Both the position numbers and the translations under genes were made by a program. 64,000 nucleotides of DNA from Streptomyces sp. NBC_00663. GTDB taxonomy: Bacteria; Actinomycetota; Actinomycetes; Streptomycetales; Streptomycetaceae. The stretch covers positions 3,038,001-3,102,000 of the forward strand of contig NZ_CP109027.1 in NCBI RefSeq assembly GCF_036226885.1. Direction: 5' to 3'. The notes beneath the pieces are model-generated. The model did not search any database. It was given only the letters and a program-made list of their open reading frames with translations, and was not told where the DNA came from. Below are positions 42,669-52,738 of the stretch, one piece after another (the stretch's first letter is position 1; the number at the start of each line of letters is the position of its first letter).

Positions 42669-43302
42669 ATGTTCCGACTTCAGGGCAGCAAGGTGCTCGC
42701 CGTCGAGATGACCGGGGACGCCGTGAAGGCGAAGAACGGCTCGATGGTCGCGTACGACGGACAGATGGCGTTCAAGAAGCTCAGCGGTGGCGGTGAGGGC
42801 ATCCGGGGAATGGTGACCCGGCGGATCACCGGTGAGCAGATGACGGTGATGGAGGTGAGGGGCCAGGGGACCTGCTGGTTCGCCGATCGCGCCTCCGAGA
42901 TCAATCTCGTCGGTCTCCAGGGGGACAAGCTGTACGTGGAGTCGAGCAATCTGCTCGCGACCGACGCAGGGCTCAGGACGGGCACGAGCTTCACCGGGCT
43001 GCGCGGGCGCCTCGCAGGGCAACGGACTGTTCACGACGACCGTCGAGGGCCACGGCCAGGCGGCGATCACCTCGGACGGCCCGGCCGTGGTGCTGCGGGT
43101 CAGCCCGCAGTTCCCGCTGACCGTCGACCCGGGGGCGTACATCGCGCACCAGGGAAATCTGCGGCAGTCGTTCCAGTCCGGCGTGACGTTTCGCACGCTC
43201 ATGGGCGAGGGCGGCGGCGAGGCCTTCCAGATCCGCTTCGAGGGCGACGGCCTGGTGTACGTCCAGCCCAGCGAGCGGAACACGATCGCGGGGGACGTCT
43301 GA
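42669..43302 (+). pseudogene. AIM24-family gene with a frameshift
   Basis: This is the first of three tandem AIM24 genes. The N-terminal half reads from ATG 42669 (MFRLQGSKVLAVEMTGDAVK) to about 43007 (GTSFTGLRG). The rest continues in the next frame from about 43009 (ASQGNGLFTTTVEGHG) to the stop at 43302, through the conserved FPLTVDPGAYIAHQGNLRQS. Joined, the two give a normal protein of about 210 residues like its neighbour. One extra base in the run GCGCGGGCGCC (43001-43011) explains the break. It is either a true inactivation or a sequencing error. AIM24 proteins form beta-sandwich homo-oligomers of unclear function. Confidence 0.85.
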
Positions 43303-43303
43303 C

Positions 43304-43954
43304 ATGACCTTCCGGGAGCTCAACTCGAAGATGGTCGAGGCGACCGTCGCGCCGGGACAGCGGCTGTTCAGTCAGCGCGGGGCGATGCTCGCCTACCGGG
43401 GCGAGGTGTCCTTCACCCCCAACATGAGCGGCGGCCAGGGCGGGCTGATGTCGATGATCGGTCGCCGGGTGGCGAACGAGGCGACACCGCTGATGACGGT
43501 CGAGGGCAGCGGCACCGTGCTGTTCGGGCACGGCGGCCATCACATCCAGGTGATCAACCTCGCCGGCGACACCCTCTGTGTGGAGGCGGACCGTCTCCTC
43601 GCCTTCGAGGGCACGCTGGAGCAGGGCACGATGTTCATGGGCTCCCAGGGCGGCGTCATGGGCATGGTGCGGGGCCAGGTCTCCGGGCAGGGGCTGTTCA
43701 CCACCACGCTCAAGGGCCGCGGCGCGGTGGCCGTGATGGCGCACGGCGGAGTCATCGAGCTCCCCATCACCCCCCAGCGCCCGGTCCACGTCGACCCGCA
43801 GGCGTACGTCGCCCACCACGGCGACGTGCGCAACAAACTGTCGACCGCGCTCGGCTGGCGCGACATGGTGGGCCGCGGCTCCGGCGAGGCCTTCCAGCTG
43901 GAGCTCAGCGGCAACGGAGCGGTGTACGTCCAGGCCTCGGAGGAGAAGCTGTGA
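43304..43954 (+). CDS. AIM24-family protein
   Basis: The 216-residue AIM24 beta-sandwich protein has MLAYRGEVSFTPNMSGGQGG, a central GQGLFTTTLKGRG and VDPQAYVAHHGDVRNKLST. It begins 1 bp after the stop of the preceding AIM24 gene and overlaps the next by GTGA, so the three form one unit. The biological role in actinobacteria is unknown. Confidence 0.88.
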   Translation: MTFRELNSKMVEATVAPGQRLFSQRGAMLAYRGEVSFTPNMSGGQGGLMSMIGRRVANEATPLMTVEGSGTVLFGHGGHHIQVINLAGDTLCVEADRLLAFEGTLEQGTMFMGSQGGVMGMVRGQVSGQGLFTTTLKGRGAVAVMAHGGVIELPITPQRPVHVDPQAYVAHHGDVRNKLSTALGWRDMVGRGSGEAFQLELSGNGAVYVQASEEKL

Positions 43955-44748
43955 GCCACCACCCGGGCGCGGGTCCAACCGTGCACGACCCGACGACGCT
44001 GCCCTGCGACGACAACGTCAACAACTACACCTTCTGCGTGGAGCTCAAGGGGAGCCAGTGGTTCCTCCAGAAGGGGAAGATGATCGCCTACTACGGCTCG
44101 ATCGACTTCAACGGCGTCGGGCACGGGCGACTGGACCGACTTGTCCGTACGTCCTTCCATTCGCCTCTGCACGCGAGCGACTGGGTCGTGGCGGAGGGCT
44201 CGGGCAAGATGCTCCTCGCCGACCGGGCCTTCGACGTGAACTCGTACGACCTGGAGAACGGCAATCTGACCATTCGCTCGGGCAATCTGCTCGCTTTTCA
44301 GCCAAGTCTCGCGCTCAAGCAGTCGATCGTGCCGGGATTTCTGACGCTGATCGGAACCGGAAAGTTCGTGGCCGCATCTAACGGCCCGGTGGTGTTCATG
44401 GAACCGCCGATCCGGGTGGACCCGCAGGCGCTGGTCGGCTGGGCCGACTGCCCGTCGCCGTGCCATCACTACGACCACGGCTACATGACCGGCCTGATGG
44501 GCGGTCTACGTGCGATGACGGGCCTCGGCGGGGCCTCCGGGGAGGAGCACCAGTTCGAGTTCGTGGGCGCCGGCACCGTACTGCTCCAGTCGTCCGAGAC
44601 GCTGATGGCGGAGCAGGCGACGGGAGCCGTCCCGCATCAGGCCGGAGTACCCGGTTCCGGAGTGCCGCCCACAGGCCCTTCACAGCCTGCGGGCACACCG
44701 CGCCTTCCCGGACAGCTAGGAGACCTCCAGCGTCGCTTCGGGCTGTGA
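43951..44748 (+). CDS. AIM24-family protein with C-terminal extension
   Basis: The 265-residue third AIM24 paralogue has CVELKGSQWFLQKGKMIAYY, NLLAFQPSLALKQSIVPGFL and VDPQALVGWADC. It is more diverged and has an extra His/Cys-containing segment (CPSPCHHYDHGY, near 170-180) and a Pro/Gly-rich tail of about 45 residues. Start GTG 43951 overlaps the preceding stop. Confidence 0.86.
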   Translation: MSHHPGAGPTVHDPTTLPCDDNVNNYTFCVELKGSQWFLQKGKMIAYYGSIDFNGVGHGRLDRLVRTSFHSPLHASDWVVAEGSGKMLLADRAFDVNSYDLENGNLTIRSGNLLAFQPSLALKQSIVPGFLTLIGTGKFVAASNGPVVFMEPPIRVDPQALVGWADCPSPCHHYDHGYMTGLMGGLRAMTGLGGASGEEHQFEFVGAGTVLLQSSETLMAEQATGAVPHQAGVPGSGVPPTGPSQPAGTPRLPGQLGDLQRRFGL

Positions 44749-44831
44749 GCGGTAGTCTGCGGAGTGTGACGTCGAACGTGTGCACGCCGTCACGAACAAA
44801 CCCTCACTAGTTCGCCTTTCAACTTCTTAGG

Positions 44832-44844
44832 TAGACTTCATTCA
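44832..44844 (+). promoter_or_regulatory. Probable leaderless promoter of absC
   Basis: A -10-like TAGACT (44832-44837) lies 7 nt before the ATG and no ribosome site is present, so transcription probably begins at or next to the start codon. Confidence 0.4.
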
Positions 44845-45320
44845 TGGAGACCGAGACGGCCACGCGCTGGCTGACCGATGCGGAGCAGTGCGCCTGGCGC
44901 ACCCACCTGGAGGTCAACAGGCTGTTGACGTACCAACTCGAGAAGGACCTACAGCCGTTCGGCCTGACTATGAACGACTACGAGATCCTGGTGAACCTCT
45001 CCGAGTCGGAGGACGTCCGGATGCGGATGAGCGATCTCGCGTCCGCCACCCTCCAGTCCAAGAGCCGGCTCTCGCACCAGATCACCCGGATGGAGAACGC
45101 GGACCTGGTGCGCCGGGAGAACTGCGAGTCCGACCGCCGCGGCCTGTACGCGGTGCTGACCGAGCACGGCTTGGAGACGATGAAGAAGGTCGCGCCACAC
45201 CACGTGGCGTCCGTGCGGCGGCACTTCATCGACCTGGTCTCCCCCGAGGCGCTGGCGGAGCTGGACAAGTCCCTCAAGCCCATCGCGGAGCACCTGCGGG
45301 GGCACCGCGGGCGCCCGTGA
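44844..45320 (+). CDS. absC: MarR-family regulator AbsC
   Basis: The 158-residue winged-helix dimeric regulator has DLQPFGLTMNDYEILVNLSE, recognition helix LQSKSRLSHQITRMENADLV and wing ENCESDRRGLYAVLTEHG. Size, sequence and position beside the two-component genes, the AIM24 genes and icmA match, from memory, S. coelicolor AbsC. AbsC affects actinorhodin and prodiginine synthesis and zinc-dependent regulation. The gene lies after the AIM24 genes and converges on the kinase gene with 8 bp between stops. Confidence 0.85.
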   Translation: METETATRWLTDAEQCAWRTHLEVNRLLTYQLEKDLQPFGLTMNDYEILVNLSESEDVRMRMSDLASATLQSKSRLSHQITRMENADLVRRENCESDRRGLYAVLTEHGLETMKKVAPHHVASVRRHFIDLVSPEALAELDKSLKPIAEHLRGHRGRP

Positions 45321-45328
45321 CGCACTGA

Positions 45329-46734
45329 TCACGCGAGCGGCAGGCGGAGCGCGAACAGCGCTCCGCCTGCCGGCGCGTCGCGGACCGTGAGGGTGCCGCC
45401 ATGGCGGGCGGCGACGTCCCGGGCGATGGCGAGACCGAGCCCGGCGCCGCCGTCGTCGCGGCTGCGAGCCTCGTCGAGCCGGACGAACCGCTCGAAGATC
45501 CGCTCCCGGTCGGCCTCGGCCACCCCGCCCCCGTCGTCGGCGACCTCGGCCACCGCCCAGGCCCCGTCCCGGCGCACGGACACGGTGACCGCGGACCGGG
45601 CGTGCCGCTGTGCGTTGTCCAGCAGATTGCCCAGAATCCGCCCCACCTGCCCCCGGGATCCGGCCACTTCGACGGCCTCCGCCCCGACCGACACCCCGTC
45701 CCGCCCCCGGGCCTCCCGCCGCGCCACCTCCCCCAGGTCGAACCGGCCGTCCCCGGGCCGCTCCCCCGCGTCCAGCCGAGCGAGCAGCAGCAGATCGGCG
45801 GCGAGCCGCTGGAGTCGTACGGTGTCCTCGACGGCCCCTTCCAGATCCAGCAACTCGGGGTGCGCGGTGCCCACTTCGAGCTGGGTGCGCAGGCTGGCGA
45901 TGGGGCTGCGGAGTTCGTGCGAGGCGTCGGCGACGAAGCGGCGCTGGCGTTCGACGGAGGCCTCCAGGGCGGAGAGCGTCTCGTTGGTGGTGCGGGCGAG
46001 CCTCGCCACCTCGTCGTGCGTGTCCGGCTCCGGCACCCGCCGGGCGAGGTCCTCGGACGCGGTGATCGCGGCCATCTCGCGCCGGATGCCCTCGACCGGG
46101 CGCAGCGCCCGCCGGGTGACCAGCCAGGTCACGGCGGCGACGACCCCGAGCAGCAGCGGGAAGCCCACCAGCATGACGGAGAGCGCGGTGTGCACGGCGC
46201 CCTGCTCGGCCTCCAGGGACTCCCCGGCCCAGACGGTGAGCGGGACGCCGTCCCGGGTCTCCACCTCCAGGGCCGCGAAGCGGTAGTCGGCGCTGTCGCC
46301 GTCGATCGTCGCGGTGCCGTCGGAGAGCACGGCGTCGTCACCGATCTCGCCGGGTTCGAGGGAGGCGCTGTCCTCGTCCGTGTTGTCGTCATCGGAGCCG
46401 CCCGCGCCGGAACCCGAGCCCGTCTGCGGCTTCACCGCGTCGGTGGCGGTGCCGCCGATCCGCTCCAGGCCCTCACTGACCGCGACCACCCTGCCGTCCT
46501 CGTCGACGACCTGCACCGGGTTGTCGTCGTCGAGGTCCAGTTCGGCGTACGAGGTCCCGTTGCTGATCGGCGTGGCGACGCCGCGCGCCGAACGTTCCGC
46601 CTGGGTGCCCGCCTGGTCCACGAGGTTGGCCCGCAGCGACAGCAGCACGGCCGCGCCGGCCGCCACCAGGGCGACGGCCACGACCAGGGCGGCGCCGAGC
46701 GTGGCCCGCGCCCGGACGGACCCGAAGAGACGTC

Positions 46735-46738
<4 letters not shown>
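45329..46738 (-). CDS. Sensor histidine kinase (OmpR-type partner)
   Basis: The 469-residue kinase has a first helix (about 13-35), an acidic low-complexity extracytoplasmic loop (about 36-180, with a DDDNTDEDSAS stretch), a second helix (about 183-206), a HAMP domain, the H box FVADASHELRSPIASLRTQL, N box NLLDNAQRHA, DDGGGV and GAGLGLAIA. The acidic loop suggests sensing of cations or cationic compounds, as inference. The stop of the upstream regulator overlaps its ATG. Confidence 0.92.
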
Positions 46739-47409
<671 letters not shown>

Positions 47410-47442
47410 GCGTACAGCGTGACAAAGCGAAGCTGAAGATCC

Positions 47443-47460
47443 CTTCAGGTGGCTTCAGGT
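47443..47460. promoter_or_regulatory. Direct repeats between the regulator and PepSY genes
   Basis: CTTCAGGT occurs at 47443-47450 and 47453-47460, one helical turn apart, preceded by CTGAAG in inverse orientation. The arrangement suits an OmpR-family regulator. Confidence 0.55.
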
Positions 47461-47535
47461 TCCCCTCAGCGTCGGTCGGCGACGGTGGTGCACGTCGAAA
47501 GCGAAACGAGCCGTGACTTATCTGGAGGAACTCGC

Positions 47536-48132
47536 ATGAAGCGCAACATCGTGATCGCCGCCCTCACCGCGACCGCCCTGATCGGCGGAGGTACGGCCAC
47601 GGCCCTCGCGGTGGCCTCGGACGGGGAGAGCGCGTCGCAGCGGGCGGACGTGCGGGTGGCGGCGGACGACGGCCATGACGACGGGGCCGAGTCCGTGGTC
47701 GCCGGAAAGAGCGGCGTGACGGCCGCCGACGCCGTCACCGCGGCGCTGAAGCACACCCCGGGCACCGTGGTCTCCGTGGACCTGGAGGACGACGGTGCCG
47801 GGGTGTGGGACGTGGACGTGCTGAAGGGCGACGGTACCGAGTACAGCGTGACGATCTCCCCGGACACCGGAAAGGTCGTCAGCGCGCACAAGGACAACGA
47901 CGACGACACCGACGACGCCGACGACCGCGCCGAGCTCACCGCCCTGAAGAACGCGAAGACCGACGCCCGGGCGGCGGCACTGGCGGCCGCCGCCCACGGC
48001 ACGGTCACCGAGGTCAGCCTCGACGACGATGACGACAGCCGCGCGGTGGTGTGGAGCGTGGACACCACTCAGGGCGAGTGGAAGGTCGACCTCCGGACGG
48101 GCGAGCTGACGGCGGACCGGGACGAGGACTGA
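47536..48132 (+). CDS. Exported PepSY-domain protein
   Basis: The 198-residue protein has a signal peptide (MKRNIVIAALTATALIGGGT) and two PepSY repeats (about 55-115 and 130-195; VTAADAVTAALKHTPGTVVS, YSVTISPDTGKVVSAHKDND), joined by an Asp-rich linker. The mature protein is very acidic and may bind cations or inhibit proteases. ATG 47536 follows TGGAGG. It is divergent from the OmpR-type regulator, with repeats in the gap. Confidence 0.88.
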   Translation: MKRNIVIAALTATALIGGGTATALAVASDGESASQRADVRVAADDGHDDGAESVVAGKSGVTAADAVTAALKHTPGTVVSVDLEDDGAGVWDVDVLKGDGTEYSVTISPDTGKVVSAHKDNDDDTDDADDRAELTALKNAKTDARAAALAAAAHGTVTEVSLDDDDDSRAVVWSVDTTQGEWKVDLRTGELTADRDED

Positions 48133-48258
48133 CGGGCCGGGAGGGGTGACGCGGAGGTTTGTTCTCGCCCCCGCCGCCCCTACCCGTCCCATCCTCCAGG
48201 GGCTGCCGCCCCTTCGACCCCGCCCAGGGGGCTCCACCCCCGGACCCCCGCTCCTCAG

Positions 48259-48294
48259 ACGCCGGACGGGCTGACTAACCAGCCCGTCCGGCGT
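48259..48294. terminator. Terminator of the common Streptomyces GCCGGACGGGCTG type
   Basis: Arms ACGCCGGACGGGCTG (48259-48273) and its complement (48280-48294) flank a 6-nt loop, and pairing continues outward with one mismatch. It is a widespread Streptomyces intergenic element. It lies between the PepSY gene and the end of the MFS gene, whose TAG falls in the loop. Confidence 0.85.
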
Positions 48295-49576
48295 TTGAGG
48301 ACGAGGCCCCTTCAGGGCCGACAGCGGGGGTCCGGGGGCGGCAGCCCCCAGTGATGGGACGGGTCGGGGCGGCGGGGGCGTGGACCCCCAGGCCCGCCAC
48401 CCCCGCCGCCCCCAGCGCCACACCCCCCGCGACCACGAAGCACACCCCCAGCGGCAGCCGCTCCACCAGCAGCCCCGCCGTCGCCGCCCCCGTCGAACTC
48501 CCGGCGTTCACCGCGGTGTTGACCCAGGCGCCGGCCCGCGTACGGAACCCCTCCGGAGCGGCCTCGTCGGCGATCAGATACGCCGTGGTCAGCGCCGGTG
48601 CGACGAAGAACCCGGCACAGGCGGCGGCAACCGCGAGAACGCCGACGCCCGGGGCGAGCCCCGCGAGACACAGGGTCAGGCCCAATCCCGCGGCGAGAAG
48701 GGCGAGGCGGGCCCGGGCGGGCGAACGCCAGTCGACGGCACCGTTCAGCAGACCGCCCACCGCACTGCCCGCCGACAACGCCGCCAGCACCCAGGCCACC
48801 GTGTCGTCCCCCTGCCGGCGTTCCGCGGCGAAGGCGACCACCAGCAGGTCCACGGCGCTCAGCGCGAGCCCCGTGCCGGCCGCGACCACCACCGGCTGCA
48901 ACAGGCCCCGCCCACGCAGCGAACCCTCAGCGCCCGAAGGGGACTTGGGAGGCCCCGCGGGACGTACCGCTGCAATCGCCGGCGAGGTGACGAAGACGAG
49001 CGTGCCCACCGCCATCAGCAGCGCGCCCAGCAGGACACCGGCCGCCGGTGACGCGATGCCGATCAGCGCGCCGACCAGCAACGGCCCGATGACGTACAGC
49101 AGTTCCTCGGCGACCCCGTCCAGGCTGTACGCGCGCTGCAACAGCCGCCGGTCGCCGACGAGTTCGCCCCACACGGCACGCATCGTGGGGCCCAGCGGCG
49201 GCGCACAGGCGCCCGCGACGGCGGCCACCGCGCCGAGCACCACGGCGGGCGCACCCGGCCGCAGGCTCACCACCGCGAGTCCGCAGAGCAGGCCGGCGTG
49301 GAGCAGTGCCATGGGGAGGAGGGCCCGCCTGGGGCCGTACCGGTCGACGAGCGCCGCGCGCCAGGGCGACAGGAAGACGACCGCGGCGCCGAACAGCGCC
49401 ATGACGACGCCTGCGACGGCGTACGACCCGGTGGCGCGGGTCACGGCCAGCATCACGGCGATGGGGGCCACGCCGTAGGACAGGCGGCCGACGAGGGCCG
49501 CGGCGAAGGTGCGGCGGGCATGGGGAACGGACAGCACGGCGGCATACGAGGGCCGCCGCGTGGAGGGCGCGGACAT
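48275..49576 (-). CDS. MFS transporter
   Basis: The 433-residue major facilitator has 12 predicted helices. The motif between helices 2 and 3 is WRAALVDRYGPRRALLP and the family fits actinobacterial MFS proteins of unknown substrate. The last 30 residues or so (ITGGCRPRTPAVGPEGASSS and onward) are encoded by terminator-repeat sequence and the stop lies in the hairpin loop, so the natural protein core probably ended upstream. ATG 49576 follows AGAGGAACC. Confidence 0.87.
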   Translation of the reverse strand: MSAPSTRRPSYAAVLSVPHARRTFAAALVGRLSYGVAPIAVMLAVTRATGSYAVAGVVMALFGAAVVFLSPWRAALVDRYGPRRALLPMALLHAGLLCGLAVVSLRPGAPAVVLGAVAAVAGACAPPLGPTMRAVWGELVGDRRLLQRAYSLDGVAEELLYVIGPLLVGALIGIASPAAGVLLGALLMAVGTLVFVTSPAIAAVRPAGPPKSPSGAEGSLRGRGLLQPVVVAAGTGLALSAVDLLVVAFAAERRQGDDTVAWVLAALSAGSAVGGLLNGAVDWRSPARARLALLAAGLGLTLCLAGLAPGVGVLAVAAACAGFFVAPALTTAYLIADEAAPEGFRTRAGAWVNTAVNAGSSTGAATAGLLVERLPLGVCFVVAGGVALGAAGVAGLGVHAPAAPTRPITGGCRPRTPAVGPEGASSSNAGRAG

Positions 49577-49728
49577 GGGAGAGGTTCCTCTGCGGGAGGC
49601 ATGAGCAAGGGACGCCGGAGGCCGCGACGGCTGTGGTCAGCGGGTCGCGGGCGGGGGCGCGCTCTATGCCATGAGGAGGAACATACGGATCAACGTACCC
49701 GCATCAGCAGCGGGTTGACCAGAGGATT

Positions 49729-50688
49729 TCAGCCCTCCGTCAGGCCCGCCACCAGTTCGTCCGCCGCCCGGTACGGGTCCAGCTGCCCCGCCACGATCCG
49801 TTCCGCCAGTGCGTCGAGGCGGCGGTCTCCGTGCAGGTCGCCGATGCGTTCGCGCAGGGCCGTGACCGCGATGGTCTCCACCTCGCGGGCGGCGCGGGCC
49901 TGGCGGCGCCCGGCCAGGACGCCGTGCTCCTCCATCCAGGCACGGTGCTTCTCCAGGGCTTCGACGACCTCGTCGATGCCCTCCGCGCGGGCGGCGACCG
50001 TCTTGACGATCGGGGGGCGCCAGTCGCCGGGGCCACGGGACTCGCCCAGGCCCAGCATGTGGTTGAGCTCGCGGGCGGTGGCGTCGGCGCCGTCGCGGTC
50101 GGCCTTGTTGACGACGTACACGTCGCCGATCTCCAGGATTCCGGCCTTGGCCGCCTGGATGCCGTCACCCATGCCCGGGGCCAGGAGAACGACCGAGGTG
50201 TCCGCCTGGGAGGCGATCTCGACCTCGGACTGGCCGACGCCGACCGTCTCCACCAGGATCACGTCGCAGCCCGCCGCGTCCAGGACCCGGATCGCCTGCG
50301 GGGCGGCCCAGGCCAGTCCCCCGAGGTGGCCTCGGGTCGCCATCGAGCGGATGTAGACGCCGGGGTCGGAGGCGTGGTCCGACATCCGGACGCGGTCGCC
50401 CAGGAGCGCGCCGCCCGAGAAGGGGGACGACGGGTCGACGGCCAGGACGCCGACCCGCTTGCCCTGCTTGCGGTACGCGGTCACCAGGGCGGACGTCGAC
50501 GTGGACTTGCCGACGCCCGGTGAGCCGGTCAGGCCCACGACATAGGCCCCACCCGTGAGCGGGGCCAGCGCCGCCATGACCTCACGCAGCTGCGGGGACG
50601 CCCCCTCCACGAGGGAGATCAGCCGGGCCACGGCCCGCGGCCGGCCTTCCCTGGCCTGGGCCACCAGGGTGGAGACGTCCTGCATCAC
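49729..50688 (-). CDS. meaB: G3E GTPase MeaB, mutase chaperone
   Basis: The 319-residue P-loop GTPase guards and reloads the adenosylcobalamin cofactor of acyl-CoA mutases. Motifs: Walker A GLTGSPGVGKST, VLAVDPSSPFSGGALLGDRV, DVILVETVGVGQSEVE and the base motif NKADRDGADA. In this window its natural clients would be IcmA and the methylmalonyl-CoA mutase expected elsewhere. It follows the thiolase gene by 55 bp on the same strand. Confidence 0.94.
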   Translation of the reverse strand: MMQDVSTLVAQAREGRPRAVARLISLVEGASPQLREVMAALAPLTGGAYVVGLTGSPGVGKSTSTSALVTAYRKQGKRVGVLAVDPSSPFSGGALLGDRVRMSDHASDPGVYIRSMATRGHLGGLAWAAPQAIRVLDAAGCDVILVETVGVGQSEVEIASQADTSVVLLAPGMGDGIQAAKAGILEIGDVYVVNKADRDGADATARELNHMLGLGESRGPGDWRPPIVKTVAARAEGIDEVVEALEKHRAWMEEHGVLAGRRQARAAREVETIAVTALRERIGDLHGDRRLDALAERIVAGQLDPYRAADELVAGLTEG

Positions 50689-50743
50689 AGCTCCGATCAG
50701 ATCGAGAACGTACGCGTCGAGAACGGTCGAGACGTACGAGAAC

Positions 50744-51940
50744 TCAGGCCTTGGGTACCCGCACGATCAGCGCGTCACCCTGACCGCCGCCACCGCACAG
50801 CGCCGCCGCGCCGACGCCACCGCCGCGCCGCTTCAGCTCCAGCGCCAGGTGGAGGACCAGACGGGCGCCGGACATGCCGATGGGGTGGCCCAGGGCGATG
50901 GCTCCGCCGTTGACGTTCACCGTTTCGGTGGAGACCCCGAGGTCCTTCATTGACTGGACCGCGACGGCGGCGAAGGCCTCGTTGATCTCGATCAGGTCGA
51001 GGTCGGAGACCTCCAGGCCCTCCTTCTTGAGGGCGTGCAGGATCGCGTTGGAGGGCTGCGACTGGAGGGAGTTGTCCGGGCCCGCCACATTGCCGTGGGC
51101 GCCGATCTCGGCGATCCACTCCAGGCCCAGCTCCTGCGCCTTGGCCTTGCTCATCACGACCACGGCCGCCGCACCGTCCGAGATCTGCGAGGAGGTGCCG
51201 GCCGTGATCGTGCCGTCCCGGGTGAACGCCGGGCGGAGCTTGCCGAGCGACTCCGCCGTGGTGTCGCCGCGGATGCCCTCGTCCTTGCTGAAGACGACCG
51301 GCTCACCCTTGCGCTGCGGGATCTCCACCGGGGTGATCTCGGCCTCGAAGATGCCGTTCTTCTGCGCGGCGGCGGCCCGCTGGTGGGACAGGGCGGCGAT
51401 CTCGTCCTGCTCGGGGCGCTGGATGCCGAGGCGGGTGTTGTGCTTCTCCGTGGACTCGCCCATGGCGATGCCCTCGAAGGAGTCGGTCAGGCCGTCGTAC
51501 GCCATGGCGTCGAGCATCTCGATGGCGCCGTACTTGAAGCCCTCGCGGGACTTGGGGAGCAGGTGCGGGGCGTTGGTCATGGACTCCTGGCCGCCCGCGA
51601 CGATCACGTCGAACTCGCCGGCGCGGATCAGCTGGTCGGCCAGCGCGATGGCGTCGAGGCCGGACAGACAGACCTTGTTGATGGTCAGCGCCGGGACGCT
51701 CATCGGGATGCCGCCCTTGACGGCGGCCTGGCGGGCCGGGATCTGGCCCGCGCCGGCCTGGAGGACCTGACCCATGATCACGTACTGGACCTGGTCGCCA
51801 CCGATCCCCGCACGGTCGAGGGCGGCCTTGATCGCGAAGCCGCCGAGGTCGGCCCCGGAAAAGGACTTCAACGAACCGAGCAACCGTCCCATGGGCGTAC
51901 GAGCGCCCGCGACGATCACTGATGTAGTTCCGGAAGACAT
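50744..51940 (-). CDS. Acetyl-CoA C-acetyltransferase (thiolase)
   Basis: The 398-residue thiolase condenses two acetyl-CoA or cleaves acetoacetyl-CoA. Active-site Cys is in [12 protein letters not shown] near 89; [24 protein letters not shown] with the catalytic His, and CGGGGQGDA with the second Cys are all present. ATG 51940 follows GGAAGGGG. It is divergent from methylmalonyl-CoA epimerase and upstream of meaB, which fits the ethylmalonyl/methylmalonyl-CoA network. Confidence 0.94.
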   Translation of the reverse strand: MSSGTTSVIVAGARTPMGRLLGSLKSFSGADLGGFAIKAALDRAGIGGDQVQYVIMGQVLQAGAGQIPARQAAVKGGIPMSVPALTINKVCLSGLDAIALADQLIRAGEFDVIVAGGQESMTNAPHLLPKSREGFKYGAIEMLDAMAYDGLTDSFEGIAMGESTEKHNTRLGIQRPEQDEIAALSHQRAAAAQKNGIFEAEITPVEIPQRKGEPVVFSKDEGIRGDTTAESLGKLRPAFTRDGTITAGTSSQISDGAAAVVVMSKAKAQELGLEWIAEIGAHGNVAGPDNSLQSQPSNAILHALKKEGLEVSDLDLIEINEAFAAVAVQSMKDLGVSTETVNVNGGAIALGHPIGMSGARLVLHLALELKRRGGGVGAAALCGGGGQGDALIVRVPKA

Positions 51941-52006
51941 GAGGTGCGATCCCCTTCCAGCTGGACAGCCGAGGAGTGAACGAGGGTTTACTTCGAATGT
52001 ACTGAG

Positions 52007-52020
52007 TGGCACTCCGTGCC
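52007..52020. promoter_or_regulatory. TetR-type site shared with the 27.4-kb TetR promoter
   Basis: TGGCACTCCGTGCC lies in the divergent thiolase-epimerase gap, 68 bp before the epimerase start, and differs at one base from TGGCACTCAGTGCC at 27407-27420. Confidence 0.55.
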
Positions 52021-52087
52021 GTCACCGGCCCGTCGGTGTGATCGCTGGCACGTTGCGTAACCATCTCCCGAGCGCTGCACTAACACC

Positions 52088-52528
52088 ATGCTGACGCGAA
52101 TCGACCACATCGGGATCGCCTGCTTCGACCTCGACAGGACTGTCGAGTTCTACCGGGCCACCTACGGCTTCGAGGTCTTCCACTCCGAGGTCAACGAGGA
52201 GCAGGGCGTGCGCGAGGCCATGCTCAAGATCAACGACACGTCCGACGGCGGCGCCTCCTACCTGCAACTTCTGGAGCCGACCCGCCCCGACTCCACCGTC
52301 GCCAAGTGGCTGGACAAGAACGGCGAAGGTGTCCACCACATCGCTTTCGGTACGGCGGACGTGGATGCGGACGCCGCGGACATCAAGGACAAGGGCGTAC
52401 GCGTGCTGTACGAGGAGCCGCGACGTGGCTCCATGGGGTCACGAATCACCTTCCTGCACCCCAAGGATTGCCATGGCGTACTGACAGAACTGGTCACTTC
52501 GGCGCCGGTTGAGTCACCTGAGCACTGA
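52088..52528 (+). CDS. mce: Methylmalonyl-CoA epimerase
   Basis: The 146-residue vicinal-oxygen-chelate-fold enzyme interconverts (R)- and (S)-methylmalonyl-CoA. Metal ligands are visible: His7 (RIDHIGIA), His in GVHHIAFG and Glu in VLTELV. It links propionyl-CoA carboxylase products with methylmalonyl-CoA mutase. It is divergent from thiolase; scy follows 210 bp downstream. Confidence 0.94.
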   Translation: MLTRIDHIGIACFDLDRTVEFYRATYGFEVFHSEVNEEQGVREAMLKINDTSDGGASYLQLLEPTRPDSTVAKWLDKNGEGVHHIAFGTADVDADAADIKDKGVRVLYEEPRRGSMGSRITFLHPKDCHGVLTELVTSAPVESPEH

Positions 52529-52738
52529 CCCTCGTACATATGGGCCGGTAGGGTTGGGGGCGGTCGCTCCCGGAAAGGGGGGTGTCCGCATGCCGGGGCC
52601 CGGTTTCGGGGGGCGAGCGTCGGGGCAGCAGCCCGTGCTCCGCCGTTGATCTGACACCATTCCCCGGGGGCCCCGTTCGGCGGACGGACGGAGCTCGTTT
52701 GGCCAGACTTGCGACCAGGGGACGGATGGGACCGCGCA

